64,000 bases of DNA from Dromiciops gliroides (GCF_019393635.1 NC_057866.1:230963359-231027358), one strand, 5' to 3'; numbered from the stretch's first letter, positions 11,851 through 23,339 are shown. A program made the numbers and translations. Notes: generated by a model not told the origin, from the letters alone.

Positions 11851-12189
11851 AGATAATAGGAGCAAGGTATGGAAGAGAAGGTCAGATGCTAACAGATAAT
11901 TACTGACACATGCCGAATGTGGCATGAGTCTGCTCTCTCCCATCAACCCTTTCTTTCCATTAATTAATACCTTCTTGTATATAGAGAGTTGGCCTCTAAG
12001 ACAAATGATCCTTATTTTTCTCAACTCTGGAACTCCAACTAAATCTGCTACCCGCTTCTGTGACAATGGCAAGAGTAGTTTTGAAACCGAAATGGAATCT
12101 GGTTATTGACTCAGAAGAACAAAGGAGATTTCCCTCCACCTCACTCCTATCTGTTCAAGGAGATGAACTGCCTGAGTAAGAATCACATT

Positions 12190-12475
12190 TAATTTCATTA
12201 CCTCATTTGAGTCTCACAACAACCTTAACAGATATTTACTATTATTTTCTCCATTTTATAGGTGAGGAGACTGAGGCTGACTGAGGTTAAATGACTTGCC
12301 CGGGGTCACAAAGCCAGTGAGTGTCTGACGTTGGATTTGAACTGAGATCTTCTCAAATCCAAAGCACAGCATTCTGTGCATTGTGGCACCCACTAGTTGC
12401 CTCAATCAAATGAAGTAATAATTTATCACAGTGCCTGGCACATAGTAGGTGCTTAAAAATACTTAATCCTTTCTT
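12190..12475 (-). repeat. MIR/THER1 SINE plus MIR-type tail
   Basis: Antisense MIR over 12190-12400: 'ctccattttataggtgagga', 'aaatgacttgcccggggtca', 'gtgtctgacgttggatttga'. A separate MIR/L2-type end in plus orientation (cagtgcctggcacatagtag) lies at 12430-12460. Confidence 0.8.
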
Positions 12476-13210
12476 TCCCTAATAAGCTACTGTCCCAACA
12501 CTATTCTTACTTGATCAGCTTCCTTGGAACTATTGGTGCAGACAAGGTAATGTCTCAAGTTCAATGGTTTTAAGGAAGCAACCTAAGATGACCTTCCTTC
12601 TCAAAGCAATGAGGTGTTTATTTTGGATACTGCTTGGCTGAAAGTCCCTTTGAGACACAACAGATTGTGTGTGAGGGGCCTGGTAATCCAAAGAGCCCAG
12701 CATCCCCAGGAGGTCTCTATTCAAAATAAACTGCCTTTGTTTGCTCGTCTTGTGGTTTGTTTCCCTGTAGTGACTGTTTTCTGTTTTTTACACATCTCAG
12801 GTGATGTGGAAGGACTTCACTATGGTGAACAATCAAGCTTGCATGTTTACCTACATTGTGATTCATGAGCAGGCAGTTGCTCTGTGCTGGTGTATTTGTG
12901 TTTTTTAAAGCTTGCACTTTTGTTCATGCTAAGGGGATGTTGGCTAAGAGTTGTTTATCTCAGATAGTGCCTAGGCACTCCCAATTTTTAAAAGTCTCAA
13001 CACATAATGCTTCAGCGTATCCAAAGTTTGGGGGTCTTTGGACCCAGGGGTTATTGACTTCATGGCAGAAGTAACCACATATCCCTGTATGTCTCCTCTG
13101 CCCAATAAATGGCCCATCCCACCAAAAAGAATGTGGGGCAGGTTATTTTTTGGTTCACCTCCAACCTGGGGATCCCATTTATCCAACTAATAAATGAGGC
13201 CATAGATCTG
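12476..13210. other. No gene recognised
   Basis: No coding or RNA gene seen. An AATAAA followed by a T/G-rich run near 12725-12765 recalls an LTR end, but no terminal repeat or target duplication supports that. Confidence 0.4.
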
Positions 13211-13214
13211 ATAA

Positions 13215-13760
13215 TGACATCTGAAATTTATATAGAGCTTTAAGGTTTACAAAGCACTTTTCATGCATTACCTTATTTGATTCCCATAATGGTCCTGTGA
13301 GTCACATAGTCTAGCTATCCCTACCTTTTTTTTGTTTGTTTTTGTTTCTGTTTTTTTTTGTTGTTGTTGTTCAATTGTTTCAGTCAAATCTGATTCTACG
13401 TGGACTTGTGTGGGATTCTCTAGGCAAAGATATTGGAGAGATTTGTCATTTCTTTCTTCAGCTCATTTTACAATTGAGAAGCTGAGGTAAACAGGGTTAA
13501 ATGACTCCCCCAGGGTCACACAGCTAGTAAGTGAAATTGAATTTGAACTCAGAAAGATGTGTCTTCCTGATTTCAGGCCCTGTACTTTATCCACTGTGCC
13601 ACCTAGCTGTCCCTACTTTACAATGAGAAAAAAACAGTCTTGAGAGGTTAAGTAAATTATCAATGGTGGCACAGCTGGTAAGTGTCAGAGGCAAAATTCA
13701 AATCCACATCTCTCCTTACTCCAACACCAGCACTCTATTCACCATACTCATACCCACCAT
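13215..13760 (-). repeat. MIR split by a MAR1-type SINE
   Basis: An antisense MIR begins at 13215 (tttacaaagcacttttcatg) and resumes at 13615 (cagtcttgagaggttaagta ... 'cagctggtaagtgtcagagg'). Between them, 13325-13612, lies an antisense long SINE with a T-rich tail on the left and the head 'cactgtgccacctagctgtc' on the right. A short repeat 'ccctac' flanks the insertion. Confidence 0.85.
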
Positions 13761-14123
13761 TTCCCCAGTTATCTGTTACCTGGCCATATAGTTTAGGATG
13801 CTATTTGTGTGGCTAAAATGTATCAGCCCATGTGGTTCTGATCATAGCACTGACAATTGCATAGGTAGTACCACATTATAGTTACAGTTTTGGCAGACAG
13901 CCCATGAGTTGTGGCTATTTTGTTTAACTGCAGGTAGGGGGCTTCTCCATTCTATAGACATCCCTTGCATTTCACAGAGGATTTTAGCTTTGGGCATATT
14001 TGGAAACCTATTGGGTGATTTAGCCCTTCATAGTTGGTATCCCGCAGTACATAAATTCTGTTTTTGACCAGGGATGGCAGCTTCAGGTTCAGGGAAGGGT
14101 TATTATCTTTCATGTGTCTTAAC
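13761..14123. other. No gene recognised
   Basis: No supported feature. Confidence 0.45.
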
Positions 14124-14484
14124 ATTAAGGCCCTTTGGGACTATGCCCAAAGGGCTATGGGACTGTTCATACCCTTTGACCCAGTGGTACCACTTCTAGG
14201 TCTGTATCCCAAAGAGACCATAGAAAAGAGAAAAGGACCCATATGTACAAAAATATTTATAGCAGCTCTCTTTGTGGTGGCAAAGAATTGGAAATTGAGG
14301 GAATGCCCATCAATAGGGGAATGGCTAAATAAGTTGTGGCATATGAATGTAATGGAATACTATTGCACTGTAAGAAATGATGAGCAGGAGTTCAGAGAAA
14401 CCTGGAAGGATTTACATGAACTGATGCTGACTGAGAGGAGAAGAACCAGGAGAACATTACACAGTAACAGCAACATTATGTGAT

Positions 14485-14670
14485 AAACAATGGGGGGGGG
14501 GGCAGCTAGGTGGCTCAGTGGATAGAGAACCGGCCCTGGAGTCAGGAGTACCTGAGTTCAAATCCGGCCTCAGACAATTAACACTTACTAGCTGTGTGAC
14601 CCTGGGCAAGTCACTTAACCCCAATTGCCTCACTAAAAAAAACAAAACAAAACAAAACAAAACAATGGGG
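14485..14670 (+). repeat. Short SINE inside the plus-strand L1
   Basis: Body 14496-14659 with a (AACAA)n-type tail. Target duplication 'aaacaatgggg' at 14485-14495 and 14660-14670. The left copy merges with a G-run. Confidence 0.93.
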
Positions 14671-14978
14671 ATAGACTTGGCTCTTCTCAGCAGTGCAATG
14701 ATCCGAAACAATTTCAAAGAACTCATGATAGAAAATGTTCTCAGCATCCAGAAAAAAGAACTGTGAATTATGAATGCAAATTGAACCATACTGTTTCTAC
14801 TTTGGGACTGTTTTTTCCCTTCTTTTTTAAAAAAAGTAATAAAGTATTTTATTTTTTTTCCTGTTACATGTAAAGATAGTTCTCAACTTTTCTTTATACA
14901 AGCTTTCCAATTTCAGATTTTTCTCCCTCCCTCCCCTACCTCCCCCCTCCCCTAGACAGCAGGTAATCTGATATAGGT

Positions 14979-14979
<1 letters not shown>

Positions 14980-15038
<59 letters not shown>

Positions 15039-15050
15039 TGTGTGTATACA
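14980..15050. repeat. (TA)n(TG)n microsatellite in L1 3'UTR
   Basis: A TA run then about 27 TG units, with one interruption, inside the minus-strand L1 3'UTR. Confidence 0.97.
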
Positions 15051-15286
15051 TAATAACATTAAACATATTTCTGCATTAGTCATGTTATAAGAGAAAAATC
15101 AGAGCAATGGCGAAAAACCTCAAAATAGAAAAACATCAGCACCAAAAACAAAAGAAATAGTATGGTTCATTCAGCATCTATACTCCACAGTTCTATTTTT
15201 TTTCCCCTGGATTTGGAGATCCTCTTCTATCATGAGTTCCCTGGAACTCTTCTGTACCATTGCATTGGTGAGAAGAATATAGTCCA

Positions 15287-18200
15287 TCATAGTGGATCCA
15301 CACTCAATGTTGATAATACTGTGTACAATGTTCTGGTTCTGCTCATCTCATTCATCATCAGCCCATGCAAGACCCTCCAGGTTTCTCTGAACTCCTCCTG
15401 CTCATCATTTCTTACAGCACAATAGTATTCCTTTGTATTCATATACCACAACTTATCCAGCCATTCCTCAATTGATGGGCATCTCCTCAACTTCCAATTC
15501 CTTGCCACCACATAAAGAGCAGTTATAAATATTTTTGTACATGTGGGTCCTTTTCCCTTTTTTATGATCTCTTTGGGAAAAAGACCCAAAAGTGGTATTG
15601 CTGGGTCAAAGGGTATGAACAGTCCCATAGCCCTTTCGGCATAATTCCAAATTGCTCTCCAGAATGGTTGGATCAGTTCACAGCTCCACCAACAATGGAT
15701 GAGTGTTCCAATTTTTCCACAGCTTCTCCAACATTTATTATTTTCCTTTTTTGTCATTTTAGCCAATCTTATAGGTGTCAGGTAGTACCTCAGAGTTGTT
15801 TTAATTCTCCTCTCTCTAATCATTAGAGATTTAGAGCATTTTTTCATACGGAAATAGATAGCTTTGGTTTCTTCATCAGAAAACTGCCAGTTCATATCCT
15901 TTGACCATTTCTCAATTGGGGAATGACTTGGATTCTTTATAAATTTGATTTAGTTTCCTATATATTTTAGAAATGAGGCCTTTATCAGAAGTACTGGCCA
16001 TAAAAATTGTTTCCCAGCTTTCTGCCTCCCTTCTAATTTTGGATGCATTGCTTCTGTTTGTACAAAATTTTTTAATTTAATGCAATCAAAATCATCCATT
16101 TTGCATTTTATAATAGATTTTATCTCTTGTTTGGTCATAAACTATTTTCCTTTCCAAAGATCTGATAGGTAGACTATTCCTTTCTCTCCTAATTGACCTA
16201 TGGTATCACCTCTTATTTCTAAATCATGTATCCATTTTGACCTTATTTTAGTATACAGTATAAGATGTTGGTCTATGCCTAATTTCTGCCATACTATCTT
16301 CCAGTTTTCCCAGCAATTTTTGTCAAATACTGAGTTCCTAGCCCAGAAGCTGGAGTCTTTGGGTTTATCAAACACTACATTACTAGTGTCATTTACTACT
16401 GCATTTCCTGAGCCTAGCCTATTCCATTGATCTACCACTCTATTTCTTAGCCAGTACCAGATAGTTTTGATGACTGCCACTTTATAGTAAAGCTCCAGGT
16501 TTGGTACCGCTAACCCACCTTCCTGTGAATTTTTTTCATTATTTCCCTGGATATTCTTGATTTTTTGTTTTTCCAGATGAATTTTGTTATTATTTTTTCT
16601 AGCTCTATAAAATAATTTTTAGGTAGTCTGATTGGTATGGCACTGAATAAGTAAATTAATTTAGGTAGTATTGTCATTTTTACTATATTAGCTCTGCCTA
16701 TCCATGAGCAATTGATATCTTTCCAATTATTTAGATCTGATTTGATTTGTGTGAAGAGTGCTTGGTAGTTGTGTTCTATTATCTACCATTACTTTAAATG
16801 GAATTTCTCTTTCTATCTCTTGCTGCTGGAGTTTGTTGGTCATGTATAGAAATGCTGATGATTTATGTGGATTTATTTTATATCCTGCTACTTTGCTAAA
16901 GTTGTTAATTGTTTCAAGTAATTTTTGAGTTGATTCTCTAGGATTCTTTAAGTTTCGTTTCCTTCTTGCCTTTAATTTAATTTAATTCCTTTAATTCCTT
17001 TCTCTTCTCTGATTGCTAAAGCTAACATTTCTAGTACAATATTAAATAATAGGGGTGATAATGGACATCCCTGTTTCACCCCTGATCTTATTGGGAAGGT
17101 CTCTAATTTATCTCCATTGCATATAATACTTACTGATGGTTTTAGGTAGATACTGTTTATTATTTTAAGGAAAGCTCCCCCTATTCCTAAACTCTCTAGT
17201 GTTTTTATTAGGAATGGGTGCTGTATTTTGGCAAAAGTGATTCTGCATCTATTGAGATAATCATATGATTTTGGTTGATTTTCTTATTGATGTGGTTGAT
17301 TATGTTAATAGTTTTCCTAATGTTGAGCCAGCCCTGCATTCCTGGTATAAATCTCACCTGGTCATAGTGTATTATCCTGGTGATCACTTGCTGTAATCTC
17401 CTTGCTAATATCTTATTTAAGATTTTAGCATCAATATTCATTAGGGAAATTGGTCTATAATTTTCTTTCTCTGTTTTTGCTTTGCCTGGTTTTGGTATCA
17501 CCACCATATTTGTGTCCTAAAATGAATTTGGTAGAACTCCTTCTTCACCTATTTTTCCAAATAATTTATATAATATTGTAATTAATTGTTCTTTAAATGT
17601 TTGGTAAAATTCACCTGTAAATCCATCTGGCCCTGGGGATTTTTTCTTAGGGAGTTCATTAATGGCTTGTTCAAATTCTTTTTCTAATATGGGTTTATTT
17701 AAGGATTTTATTTCCTCTTCAGTTAACCTGGGCAGTTTGTATTTTTGTAAATATTCATCCATTTCATTTAGATTGTCAAATTTATTGGCATACAGTTGGA
17801 CAAAATAATTCCTAATTATTGATTTAATTTCCATTTCATTGGTACTAACATCACCCTTTTCATTTTTGATACTGGTAATTTGGCTTTCTTCTTTCTTTTT
17901 TAAATCAAATTAACCAATATTTTATCTATTTTATTGGTTTTTTCATAAAACCAGCTCTTAGTTTTATTGATTAATTCTATAGGTTTTTTTGCTTACAATC
18001 TTATTAATTTCTCCTTTAATTTTCAGGATCTCTAGTTTAGTATCTAATTGGGGATTTCTAATTTGTTCTTTTTCTAGCTTTTTAAATTGCATGCCCAATT
18101 CATTAATCTCCTCTTTCTGTTTTTTATTCATGTAAGCATTTAGAGCTGTAAATTTTCCCCTAAGCACTGCTTGCTGCATCCCATAGATTTTGGTATGTTA

Positions 18201-19041
18201 TCTCATTATTGTCATTCTCTTGGATATAGTTATTGATTGTTTTTATGATTTGTTGTTTGGCCCATTCATTCTTTAGAATGAAATTATTTAGTTTCCAATT
18301 GATTTTCATTCTACTTTTCCCTGGCTCTTTCTTACATGTAATTTTTATTGCATCATGATCTGAGAAGGATGCATTTACTATTTCTACCTTTCTACATTTG
18401 ACTATGATGTTTTTGTGCCCTAATACATGGTCAATTTTTGAACATGTGCCATGTACTGCTGAGAAAAAGGTATATTCCTTTCTATCCCCATTCAATTTTC
18501 TCCAGACATCTATCATGTCTAACTTTTCTAGTAATCTATTCACCTCATTCACTTATTTCTTATTTATTTTTTGGCTAGATTTATCTAATTCTGAGAGGGG
18601 GAGATTCAGATCCCCCACTTGTATAGTATTACTGTCTAATTCCTCTTGTAACTCATTTAACTTCTCCTCTAAGAATTTGGATGCTATACCACTTGGCACA
18701 TACATATTTAATATTGATATTACTTCATTATCTATAGTACCTTTTAGCAAGATGTAATTTCCTTCCTTATCTCTTTTAATGAGATCTATTTTTGCTTGTG
18801 CTTTGTCTGAGATAAGGATTGCTACCCCTGCTTTTTTTACTTTAGCTGAAGCATAATATATTCTGCTCCAGCCTTTTACCTTTACTCTGTGTGTATCTCT
18901 CTGCTTCAAATGTGTTTCTTGTAAACAGCATATTGTAGGATTCTGGTTTTTAATCCACTCTGCAATTCGCTTCCGTTTTATAGCAGAGTTCATCCCATTC
19001 ACATTCACAGTTATTATTACTGGCTGTCTATTCCCCTCCAT
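15287..19041 (-). pseudogene. L1 ORF2 (endonuclease-reverse transcriptase), broken
   Basis: L1 ORF2 makes the nick and copies RNA at the target. From the start at 19041: endonuclease motifs NVNGMNS, CCLQETHL, GWSRIYYASAK, VGDLNLPLS and SDHDAIK. Then LWDAA, RT fingers [49 protein letters not shown], and [12 protein letters not shown] near 17060. The C-terminal domain has TLIHCWWSCELIQPFW, FIPFDPAIPLLGLFPKE and EYYCAVRNDEQ. Breaks seen: an in-frame stop at 18553 between two endonuclease blocks, a frameshift near 18170, further ones near 17900, 17510 and 17250, and loss of the FADD catalytic motif, where sequence jumps from the GIKGI region (about 16985) to a KNPREST-like region. It cannot be active. 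Confidence 0.93.
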
Positions 19042-19618
19042 TCTATTTACCCCCTTTGTATTTTCCCCCCTTCTTTCACCCTATTCCTTCCTCACTGATG
19101 TTTTACTTCTTACCCCTGCCTCCCCCAATCTGCCTTCCCTTTTTATCACCCCCTCTCTTTTCTTTACCCTTTTCTCCCTTGCTTTTATCCTCCCTTCTAT
19201 CAGTCCCCCCTTTCCCTTCCCCTTTTGCTTCCCTAAAGAATGAGCTAAGTTTCTTTATCCCAGTGAATGTATATGTTATTCCCTCTTTGAATCAAATCTA
19301 ATGAGAGTAGGGTTGAAACAATGTTCACCCTTCCTTTCTTTCCCTCTATTGTAATAGGTTTTTTTTTAACCTCTTCATATGATATAATTCATCCCCTTCC
19401 ACCTCCCCTTTCCTCTCCTCCCCATAGACTCCCTTTTTAACCCCTTAATTTTCTTTGTATCATCACATCAAAGACAATTTATATTTATACCCTCTGTCCT
19501 TCTCTCTGCCCAAATACATTTACAGTTCTTAAGGGTTATGAGTATTATCTTCCCGTGTAGGGATATAAACAGTTTAACCTAATTGAGTAACCTTTTTTTT
19601 TCCCCTCTCTTTAGCTTT
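19042..19618 (-). other. Long ORF1-ORF2 spacer of L1
   Basis: 577 nt separate the ORF1 stop (19619-19621) from the ORF2 start (19041), against about 60 nt in human L1. The sense strand is extremely purine-rich (plus strand C/T-rich, e.g. 19056-19230). The same type of text fills the HAL1-like elements at 1-700 and 42480-43520. Confidence 0.85.
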
Positions 19619-20877
19619 TTAAACTTCTCTTGAGTCTTGTATGTTAAGATCGAATTTTCTATTCAGTTCTGGTCTTTTCATCAGAAAAGATTCAAAGTAC
19701 CGAATGTCATTAAATGTCCATCTTTTCCCCTGAAAGAGAATGCACATTTTTGCTGGGTAATAGATTCTTGGCTGCACTCCAAGCTCCTTTGCCTTCAAGA
19801 ATATCATATTCCAAGCCTTGCGGTCCTTTAATGTTGAAGCTGCCAGGTCCTGAGCAATCCTGACTATGGCTCCGTGATATTTAAATTGCTTCTTTCTGGC
19901 TGCTTGGAGTATTTTCTTCTTCACCTGATAATTCTGGAATTTAGCTACAATATTCCTTGGAGTTTTCCTTTTGGGGTCTCTTTCAGGAGGTGATCGGTGG
20001 ATTCTTTCAATGATGATTTTATCCTCTGATTCTATGATATCAGGGCAGTTCTCCTTAATAATTTCCTGGAATATGGTCTCTAGATTCTTTTTCTGGTCAT
20101 GGCTTTCAGGCAGTCCAGTGATTCTCAAATTGTCTCTCCTGGATCTGTTTTCCAGATCAGTTATCTTTCCAATGAGGTATTTCACATTTTTTTCTATTTT
20201 TTCATTCTTTTGATTCTCCTTGACTGATTCCTGGTGTCTCATAGATTCCTTATCTTCCAACTGACTAATTTTAATTTTTAAGGCATTATTTTCTTCAGTG
20301 AGATCATGCACCTTTTTTTCCATTTGGCCAAATGAATTTTTTAAGGCATTGTTTTCTTCAATGAGATTATGCATCTTTTTTTCCATTTGGCCAAATGAAT
20401 ATTTTAAAGAATTGTTTTCTGCAGTCAATCTTTGTGCTTCCTTTTCTAAGCTGCTGATTCTTTTTTTCATAGTTTTCTTGTTTTGCTTTCATTTCTCTCC
20501 CCATTTTTTCTTCTACCTCTCTCAACTGATTTTTCTTTCTTTTTGTTTTTTTAGTGAGGCAATTGGGGTTAAGTGACTTGCCCAGGGTCACACAGCTAGT
20601 GTTAAGTGTCTCAGGCCGGATTTGAACTCAGGTACTCCTGAATCCAGGGCCGGTACTCTATCCACTGTGCCACCTAGCTGCCCCTCAACTGATTTTTAAA
20701 ATCCTTTTTGAGCTCTTCCAGGAAGGCTTTTTGTTCTTGAGACCAATTCACCTTCCCTCATGAGGCTTCACATGTAGGCAATTTGAGGGTATTGTCCTCA
20801 TCTGAGTTTGTGTTGGCTTCTTCCCTATTGATACAGAAGCTCTCAATGGAGAGGGCTCTTTTTTGCTTCTTACTCAT
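19619..20877 (-). pseudogene. L1 ORF1 (RNA-binding coiled-coil protein), broken
   Basis: L1 ORF1 packages L1 RNA as a trimer. The start is at 20877 (MSKKQKRALSIES). A stop occurs about 40 codons in. The SINE at 20535-20683 then interrupts the region after EELKKDFKNQLRE, and a one-base frame change precedes MKKRISSLEKEAQRL. From 20470 an open frame of 283 residues runs to the natural stop: a coiled coil (about residues 1-95), an RRM with NRSRRDNLRITGLPE and ERIHRSPPERDPKRKTPR, and a C-terminal domain with IVAKFQNYQVK, GAIVRIAQDLA and IYYPAKMCILFQGK. The coiled coil holds a tandem copy of 21 residues (SFGQMEKK..ENNALKN), which is three heptads. Confidence 0.93.
20521..20697 (-). repeat. Short SINE inside L1 ORF1
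   Basis: Body 20535-20683, T-rich on its left. Perfect 14 bp duplication 'ctcaactgattttt' at 20521-20534 and 20684-20697. It is the youngest layer of this nest. Confidence 0.95.
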
Positions 20878-21439
20878 TATTGCAGCTTATTTATTTATTT
20901 TTTAAGTTGAGGTCTGCTCTGGGGGCACCAGGGTCCCTGTTTTGGGCTTCTTGTGCAGGGGTATAGGTGCTATGTGACTGGCTTTTTACTCTGAGGCCTT
21001 TATAGTGTGTGCAGTTCACCCCCCTGCACTTCCTGTCTGAGCGTGCTAAGTCAGTGTGCCTGATCCCACCTGTCCTGTTCGTGGCCCTACAGCTGGCAAC
21101 TTGCCCTCTCGGCTGGTGCAGGTAGGTTTTTCCACTGTCCTTCTTGGCCACCAGATTTTTGAGCCAGGTTCCAGTGGCCTCAGTTGTTCGGCTGTGGCCT
21201 ACAGCTCCTGCTGACTTGCCCTGACCCCCTCAGTGCTGGGGTGCTGCCCTGCTCTGGGCCTCCCTTTTTCCCAAGTCAGACCGACCTTTTCCTGAAGTCT
21301 TCTAAATTATTTCTGGTTGGAAGACTGTGTCTCTCTGTCTTTTTGCAGGTTCTGTAGTTTCAGAATCTGTCCAGAGGCTTGATTTAATGTTCTTTTTAAG
21401 GGAATAGAAGGAGAGCTCACACAGCTTGCTGTTTCCTCT

Positions 21440-21452
21440 CCGCCATCTTGGC
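21440..21452 (-). promoter_or_regulatory. YY1-like site at the L1 5' end
   Basis: Read in L1 sense, 'GCCAAGATGGCGG' starts about 8 nt after the inferred 5' end. Human L1 has a YY1 site (CAAGATGGC) at nearly the same place, where it sets the transcription start. Position and sequence are seen; function here is inferred. Confidence 0.65.
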
Positions 21453-21737
21453 TCCACTTCCCCTTCTTTTTTGAGGTTATTCCCTTGTGTTCTGATTCTT
21501 CTTTCACAAGATGACTAATGTAGAAATATGTTTAATGTGATTGTACATATACAACCTATATCAGACTGCTTTCTTTCTTGGGGAGGAGGGAGGGAAGGGA
21601 GAGTGGGAGAAAAAAATTTGGAACTAAAAATCTTGTTAAAACAAATGTTGAAAACTATCCTTTTATGTAACTGAAAAATAATAAAATACTTTAAAAAACT
21701 ATTAAGGCCTAATATTTCCTTTTACATGACAAACTGG

Positions 21738-21989
21738 GTTAATGTAGTCTTTTTACAAATGTATTTTTATTTATTTTGTTAAATATTTCCAATTACATGT
21801 CAAAAATGTTAATAATTTTTTAAAAATTGAGTTCTGAATTCCCTCCCTCCTACCCACTCCCTTTTTCTCCTTAAGAAGGCAAATGATTTAATATTTGATT
21901 ATATATGTGAAATCATGTAAAACTTATTTCCATATTAGCCATGTTGCAAAAGAAAACAGACAATGCTTCAATCTAGTTAATGTAGTCTT
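21738..21989 (-). mobile_element. L1 3' end fragment with 14 bp target duplication
   Basis: Body 21752-21975: antisense L1 3'UTR (ttccaattacatgtcaaaaa, 'ttccatattagccatgttgc'). Flanked by 'gttaatgtagtctt' at 21738-21751 and 21976-21989. Confidence 0.9.
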
Positions 21990-22094
21990 AAAATTTCTGT
22001 AATTCTGTAAGTTTTCCTTTACCTTAAATCCCAGAATATTCAATTTGTTTTTACAAGAATTTATTAAGTATCTACTATTGGCAAGGTCAGAGGC

Positions 22095-22480
22095 AGGTTG
22101 CTATAATAAATAATTTAGCTGGTAAGGGAGAATTAGGTTCAAATCTTCTCTCTGATATTACCTGTATGAACATTCGTTGGTGTTTAGTTGTTTCAGTTGT
22201 GTCCAACTCTTCTTGACTTAATATGGGGTTTTCTTGGAAGATACTGTAGTGGCTTGCTCTTTCCTTCTCCAGCTCATTTTACAGATGAGGAAACTGAGGC
22301 CAACAAGGCTAAGTGACTTTCCCAGGGTCATACAACTGGTAAGTATCAGACGCCACATTTGAACTCAGCAGAATGAGTCTTTCTGACTCCAGTCCTGGCT
22401 CCCTATTCACCTGGCTGCCCCTGTAGCCACCACATGTGTGACTATAGCTAATCTCTAAACTCACTTGCCTTGGACCATCT
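22095..22480 (+). repeat. MIR split by a MAR1-type SINE
   Basis: A plus-strand MIR-like piece (ggttcaaatcttctctctga, then 'gtgtgactatagctaatctc') is interrupted at 22172-22422 by an antisense long SINE (gtttcagttgtgtccaactc ... 'ttcacctggctgcccct'). Confidence 0.8.
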
Positions 22481-23335
22481 GTAGGTTTATACTGATAAAC
22501 TGGTATATACAAGGTCTAAGGTTTTAGCAGCAAACCTGTGTTTAAGTAGACTAGGACACTCCTTTTGTACTGAATTCTGAAAGTGGCTTCCCACTTCCAA
22601 ATGAGCCATGTGAGAGATATGAACCCTTATGACTACATATAGGGGAGTTTTGAAGAACAGACAGAAATATAGAAAAATGGACATGGGGGCAGCTGCAGAA
22701 GAAGGGTTATCTTTGGTAGCCTCCCTTTATCTAGCACAACATAAGACTTTGAGGATTTCCCTCTATCATTTCCTGTGTTTCCAGCTACTGTGACACCAGG
22801 GAAGTGTATAGCAGACCTAGGAGTATCTGGAGGAGACGATTTTCCTCTAGGCAGCTATAACTGAGAGAATTCCCTGTATTTCTATATCAATCCAATCCAA
22901 TAGTCCCTGTGCCATCCTTGTTGTGAGTTTAAGCTTCTTGCCTCCTGCTCACATACTGTGATCAGAAGCCTGAGAAGGGAGAAACCAGAAACAACTTGAG
23001 AAGGGGTTGTTGGAGCTGGGAAGCAAGTAGATTGTGCTAAATGTGTCTAATACTTCAATTTGATCACCTTCTAGCTAATCTAACTAAACTGGTTGTTTAC
23101 AGTCATTGTGACCTTGGGGCTCAGGCTCAGATGAATGAAATGACACAATGTGTGTACAGGGAATTAGTATTCCTGGTGGATGGAAACAGAGCTGGTGAGT
23201 GAAAAGTCATGATTGATAGGTACTCCTAGATAAAGAACCTGTAACGGTCAAGAGAAGAGTGACAGGTGATTGATGGACATCTGACCAAAGTCCTATTGCA
23301 GGCAGAGGACAGTGGGTCCCAGGGAGAAGACTGTA
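22481..23335. other. No gene recognised
   Basis: No supported gene or repeat family. Confidence 0.45.
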
Positions 23336-23339
23336 GAGG

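Larger units (their letters stand above)
14817..21472 (-). mobile_element. Nearly full-length L1 with 12 bp target duplication
   Basis: The element spans 14829-21460, about 6.6 kb, minus strand. Order: 5'UTR (about 20878-21460), ORF1 (19619-20877), a 577 nt spacer, ORF2 (about 15287-19041) and a 3'UTR ending near 14840. The target duplication CCCTTCTTTTTT is perfect (14817-14828, 21461-21472). Read in the element's sense it starts with A6, as expected for cleavage by the L1 endonuclease at a T-rich site. Both ORFs are broken, and a SINE lies in ORF1 (20535-20683). Low divergence in the ORF blocks suggests a fairly young marsupial L1, younger than the L1 it landed in. Confidence 0.95.
14124..21709 (+). 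mobile_element. 5'-truncated L1 (plus strand), split by a younger L1
   Basis: The left part, 14133-14816, encodes the C-terminus of L1 ORF2 (LFIPFDPVVPLLGLYPKET, WKLRECPSIGEWLNKLWHM, EYYCTVRNDE) and the start of the 3'UTR. The right part, 21473-21700, is the rest of the 3'UTR ending in 'aataataaaatacttt'. The two parts were one element before the minus-strand L1 inserted. A 9 bp target duplication 'attaaggcc' lies at 14124-14132 and 21701-21709. A SINE also sits in its 3'UTR. Confidence 0.9.

Noticed and set aside
12476-12800. LTR-like end (AATAAA then T/G-rich text near 12725-12765)
   Set aside because: No matching second LTR, no primer site and no target duplication found.
15287-15895. 202-residue protein as a possible host gene
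   Set aside because: It is the C-terminal domain of L1 ORF2 (IHCWWSCE, FDPAIPLLG, EYYCAVRNDE).
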